Assembly (NCBI GenBank): GCA_027486765.1
Contig: JAIXOO010000402.1
Span: 1 to 41,580, forward strand
Reading direction: 5' to 3'
DNA length: 41,580 nucleotides
Origin: Saprospiraceae bacterium
GTDB lineage: Bacteria; Bacteroidota; Bacteroidia; Chitinophagales; Saprospiraceae
Program-made: the position numbers and the translations under genes
Shown: piece after piece, positions 38,926-41,580 of the stretch
How positions within the stretch are numbered: position 1 is the stretch's first letter
How the letters are laid out: each line of letters opens with the position of its first letter
The notes under the pieces: generated by a model
Databases searched by the model: none
What the model was told of the DNA's origin: nothing
Seen by the model: the letters and a program-made list of their open reading frames with translations, nothing else

Positions 38926-40065
38926 ATGTGCAAACATGCAATCACCCTTCTTTTTTTGACTGTTACTAGTGTTACCCTTTTAAAGGCCCAAATCACGCTT
39001 CCACCTAATGGGGACAACCAGAAATGTGAAGTCGTACAACACATCGGTCTGGTTAGAGCTGCTGTGATCTGGGGCAGCCCCGATGTGCACGGTGCCAATG
39101 GCGAAGACCGCACCGGAAAAATCTGGGGCGAATTGGTGCCCTATGGCCTCAGCAACCTCGATTTTGGCCTGAGTGACGAAAAAAATCTGATGCCCTGGCG
39201 CGCTGGTGCCAATGAGAACACGGTTTTTGAGGTCTCTCACGATGTTATGATCGAAGGCAAAGCATTGCCGGCTGGTAAGTATGGCCTACACATGATCCCA
39301 GGCAAAGACGAGTGGGTCATCATTTTTTCCAAAAACCACACGGCCTGGGGCAGCTACTTCTACCAGCAAAGTGAAGATGCCCTGCGGGTAAATGTAAAGC
39401 CACAAGCCCACACCTACACCGAATGGTTGACTTACGAGTTTGATGATCGGATGCCAAATGGCTGTACCGTAAGGATGCGTTGGGAAAAACTGGCAGTACC
39501 CTTCAAAGTGACTGTCCCCAAGGCCAATGATTACTACCTGGCTAAAATCCGTCAGGAGCTGCAAAATTTCACTGGCTTTGATTACCGTAGCTTCGTCAGC
39601 GCTTCGCAGTTTTGCGCCCAAAACAAGGTAGCGCTGGAAGAAGGCCTGGCCTGGGCGGAGGATGCCATCAGCCGAAGATACATTGGGGAACGCAACTTCC
39701 AAACTTTGTCCAACAAAGCTCAAATCCTGACGGTAATGGGGCGCAATGACGAAGCCGCCGCCATCATGAAGGAGGCCGTCAAAGAACCTACGGCAGGTAT
39801 GCAGGACATTCACATGTATGCCCGTGGATTGCAGGCGAGTAAAAAAAATCAGGAGGCTCTGGAAATTTTCAAACTCAACAACCAGCGTTTTCCAGAGGAG
39901 TACATGACTCTTTTTGGGCTGGCACGCGGTTATTCCGCCGTGGGAGACTATAAAAATGCCTTGAAATACGCCAACCTGGCCCTGCCAAAAGCGGCGAATG
40001 CACAGCAGAAGACCCAAATGGAAGGGGCGATTGTGAAATTGAAGGAAAACAAGGATATTAATTAA
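38926..40065 (+). CDS. Secreted DUF2911 protein with TPR-like C-terminus
   Basis: A 379-residue protein with a signal peptide (about 1-21, ITLLFLTVTSVTLLKAQ). The DUF2911 domain (about 40-190) shows VRAAVIWGSPDVHGANGEDRTGKIWGELVPYG, MPWRAGANENTVFEVS, LPAGKYGLHMIPG, EWVIIFSKNHTAWGSYFY and WLTYEFDDRM. The C-terminal half (about 215-379) is helical with TPR-like pairs (KAQILTVMGRNDEAAAIMKEAV, ARGLQASKKNQEALEIFKLNNQ, ARGYSAVGDYKNALKYANLAL). The family is common in Bacteroidota and the function is unknown. The combination with tetratricopeptides is a recurrent architecture. Confidence 0.9.
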   Translation: MCKHAITLLFLTVTSVTLLKAQITLPPNGDNQKCEVVQHIGLVRAAVIWGSPDVHGANGEDRTGKIWGELVPYGLSNLDFGLSDEKNLMPWRAGANENTVFEVSHDVMIEGKALPAGKYGLHMIPGKDEWVIIFSKNHTAWGSYFYQQSEDALRVNVKPQAHTYTEWLTYEFDDRMPNGCTVRMRWEKLAVPFKVTVPKANDYYLAKIRQELQNFTGFDYRSFVSASQFCAQNKVALEEGLAWAEDAISRRYIGERNFQTLSNKAQILTVMGRNDEAAAIMKEAVKEPTAGMQDIHMYARGLQASKKNQEALEIFKLNNQRFPEEYMTLFGLARGYSAVGDYKNALKYANLALPKAANAQQKTQMEGAIVKLKENKDIN

Positions 40066-40070
40066 ATTCC

Positions 40071-40168
40071 CTCGTAGGGGCAACCCTTGCGGTTGCCCCT
40101 CTGTGGTTGAAAATATCAATGGGCAACCACGATGATTAAAGGGCAACCGCAAGGGTTGCCCCTACGAG
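40071..40168. repeat. GGGCAACC-family element, perfect 28-bp inverted repeat
   Basis: Bases 40071-40098 are the exact reverse complement of 40141-40168. Each arm also folds on itself as GGGCAACC-n5-GGTTGCCC, so the element has hairpins nested within a larger inverted repeat. The centre has a further half unit (GGGCAACC at 40121-40128). The same unit makes up the cluster at 28013-28148. It lies in the spacer between the DUF2911 gene and the RNA ligase gene. Confidence 0.92.
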
Positions 40169-40221
40169 CTGGGAACCATTTCCCCCCATTTGTCGTTCCT
40201 CGCAACAACAAACGGCATCCC

Positions 40222-40914
40222 ATGGAAACACCATCCGAAAAATACCCGCGCACCTACCACTTCCCCTTTTCCGAAGGTGCCGTCAACGACGACCGCATCC
40301 AGGACGAATGGGCAAGGCTTTTGGCAAACGAGATCGTCATTACCGAAAAGCTGGATGGTGAAAATACCTGCATCAAAGCCAATGGCATCTACGCGCGCTC
40401 CCACGGTGCGGTGAACCAAAATCCCTGGGCCAAACCCATTTGGGAAATTTGGGAGCGAGTGGTGCAATCCCTGGGTGACTTGCATATTTTTGGCGAAAAC
40501 CTCTACGCCATCCATAGCATTACCTATGAACGACTCGACAGTTATTTCTACATTTTTGCCGTACGCGACAATGGCCAATGGCTCTCCTGGGACGAAGTAG
40601 CATGGTACGCCCAATTGCTCGATCTACCCACCGTTCCCGTTTTGGAACGCGGCAGTTTTTCCAGCACACAATTAGAGAAAATCATTGCCGAACAACAAGC
40701 AAGAGGCAGTTTTTTTGGCGGAGAAAGTGAAGGGGTCGTTTGCCGCAATGCCGCCGCTTTTCCCGAATCCGATTTTTACACCAACGTGCTGAAGTACGTT
40801 CGCAAAAACCATGTACAAACCGATGAGCACTGGACGCGCAACTGGCAAAGAGCCCAACTTTGGTTTGAACGGCCAGATTTTTCAGCAACAGCAGGTGAAT
40901 TGGGCGCTGATTGA
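40222..40914 (+). CDS. RNA ligase (Rnl family) of an RNA-repair pair
   Basis: A 230-residue nucleotidyltransferase with the ATP-dependent RNA ligase motifs. Motif I is KLDGEN with the nucleophile Lys43, motif III HIFGENLYAIHSITY (about 88-102), motif IIIa SYFYIFAVRDN, motif IV ESEGVVCR (168-175) and motif V NVLKYVRKNH with Lys191. There is no OB or large C-terminal domain, so it is a minimal ligase. The ATG at 40222 is the natural start (METPSEKYPRTYHFPFSEGA); the upstream extension from 40132 lies in the GGGCAACC repeat. The next gene encodes an HD-kinase whose frame overlaps the ligase end. Together they can heal and seal broken RNA, as inferred from related pairs such as that of Runella. 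Confidence 0.88.
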   Translation: METPSEKYPRTYHFPFSEGAVNDDRIQDEWARLLANEIVITEKLDGENTCIKANGIYARSHGAVNQNPWAKPIWEIWERVVQSLGDLHIFGENLYAIHSITYERLDSYFYIFAVRDNGQWLSWDEVAWYAQLLDLPTVPVLERGSFSSTQLEKIIAEQQARGSFFGGESEGVVCRNAAAFPESDFYTNVLKYVRKNHVQTDEHWTRNWQRAQLWFERPDFSATAGELGAD

Positions 40915-41580
40915 GTCTTTCGACTGGGTGGAACCCCTGCGCACTTGCCCCCAAGAACCGGCGCACCACGCCGAAGGCGATGTGTGGACCCATACCCGCA
41001 TGGTGATCGAAGCCTTGCTGGCACTACCTGTTTTCCAGGAATTAGCGGAGCGGGAGCAGAGCCTGTTGTTCCATGCGGCTTTGTTGCATGATGTGGCCAA
41101 GCCCCAGTGTACCACCATCGAAAATGGCAAAATCAGTTCGCCTCGGCACGCTAAGATTGGAGAAAAAGTGGCTCGTGAAATCCTCTGGGGTTGTGAGATC
41201 GGGTTTCGCGAAGAGGTTTGTGCCCTCGTGCGCCAACATGGTCTGCCCCTTTGGATCATGGACAAACCCGACCCCATCCGGGCGGCAACCCTGGCCAGTT
41301 GGCGGGTGCGCAACGAGCTGACCTACCTGCTCGCCAAAGCCGATGTGCTGGGTCGCATCAGTGCTACTTGTGATGAATTGTTGTACCGGGCCGACTTGTT
41401 TCGCGAGCTTTGCCTCGACAACCACTGTTTTGAGCAGGAAGCCACTTGGTTCAATGCGCATAGCCGCTACCGCTACTTTTGGTCAGAAGAAACTTACCCA
41501 GTGGAGATTTTTGACGATACGGCTTTTGAAGTAATCGTCCTGTCTGGGATAGCAGGCAGCGGCAAGGATACTTTTTACGC
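40895..41580 (+). CDS. HD-Pnk-like end-healing protein, 3' part outside window
   Basis: The frame is open from at least 40823 to the window edge without a stop. The N-terminal HD phosphohydrolase domain shows HAEGDVWTHTRMV, the metal-binding HAALLHDVAKP and RHAKIGEKVA, and QHGLP. Just before the window ends the P-loop IVLSGIAGSGKDTFY begins, as in polynucleotide 5'-kinases. This order, HD 2',3'-phosphoesterase then kinase, matches the HD-Pnk protein described from Runella slithyformis. The start is uncertain: GTG 40895 leaves a 20-base overlap with the ligase gene and a family-like N-terminus (NWALIESFDWVEPLRTC), whereas ATG 40823 would give a 92-base overlap. Confidence 0.85.
   Translation, partial: MNWALIESFDWVEPLRTCPQEPAHHAEGDVWTHTRMVIEALLALPVFQELAEREQSLLFHAALLHDVAKPQCTTIENGKISSPRHAKIGEKVAREILWGCEIGFREEVCALVRQHGLPLWIMDKPDPIRAATLASWRVRNELTYLLAKADVLGRISATCDELLYRADLFRELCLDNHCFEQEATWFNAHSRYRYFWSEETYPVEIFDDTAFEVIVLSGIAGSGKDTFY

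Noticed and set aside
39286..40152. 288-codon minus-strand frame opposite the DUF2911 gene
   Set aside because: The start falls in the GGGCAACC repeat and the rest is antisense to a clear DUF2911/TPR protein.
40132..40221. 30-residue N-terminal extension of the RNA ligase
   Set aside because: It is the translated arm of the perfect 28-bp inverted repeat.
1..41580. tRNA, rRNA, tmRNA, transposase or prophage genes
   Set aside because: I looked for cloverleaf ends with TTCGAnTCC-type arms, IS-type DDE or HUH motifs and phage structural genes, and saw none that hold up.

Overview
The window reads as chromosomal DNA of a Bacteroidota member, most likely of the Saprospiria (Haliscomenobacter-like); this is inferred from gene content and family resemblance, not from a search. 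Supporting signs are the Bacteroidota promoter pattern (TTG/TTTG near -33 and TAnnTTTG near -7), secreted proteins ending their signal peptides in AQ or SQ, the families DUF4294, DUF2147, DUF2911, DUF1080 and DUF4350, and a carbamoyl-phosphate synthase large subunit without its C-terminal regulatory domain. I see no rRNA, tRNA, CRISPR array, transposase or prophage. Most genes are core metabolism or housekeeping.

Layout. 1-900: 3' end of a MutS-like ATPase gene. 901-1755: a hairpin-rich spacer with a possible 50-codon gene. 1756-4806 (-): two tandem, diverged copies of an unrecognised helical-repeat protein behind one good promoter. 5081-7764 (+): unknown small protein, dicarboxylate symporter, orphan MoxR ATPase. 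7879-9410 (+): overlapping wlbB-wlbA pair for a diacetamido-uronic acid sugar nucleotide. 9520-11631 (-): PpiD/SurA-like periplasmic foldase. 11772-13680 (+): membrane-anchored LAS-type peptidase, cysteine-less alkyltransferase-like protein, DUF2147 protein. 13979-17919 (-): a hypothetical gene, then a tight MoxR/DUF4350/DUF4129 operon. 18175-20994 (+): carB. 21142-22848 (-): tandem NTF2-like secreted protein and radC. 22986-24006 (+): rnpA and a membrane protein. 24007-26741 (-): aroQ and recQ. 27041-28015 (+): kdsD. 28146-29964 (-): MazG-like, dtd and two secreted proteins in a compact cluster. 30052-34849: secreted proteins, trmB and hemA. 35275-38070 (+): aspS and a TPR protein. 38085-38717 (-): Vat-like acetyltransferase. 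38926-41580 (+): DUF2911/TPR protein, then an RNA ligase and the start of an HD-kinase, a two-gene RNA end-healing and sealing module cut by the window edge.

The most striking feature is the spacers. At least ten hold long inverted repeats built from short repeated words (GTTGAG, GGAACTTT, AAAAGTG and others). Two families occur twice: the GTTGAG element (12599-12728 and 22021-22142) and the GGGCAACC element (28013-28148 and 40071-40168). One inverted repeat, 17904-18004, buries the start codon of the first gene of the MoxR operon in a 19-bp perfect stem and is the best candidate here for an undescribed regulatory structure. Other leads are a possible structured RNA between recQ and kdsD and the tandem unknown gene pair.
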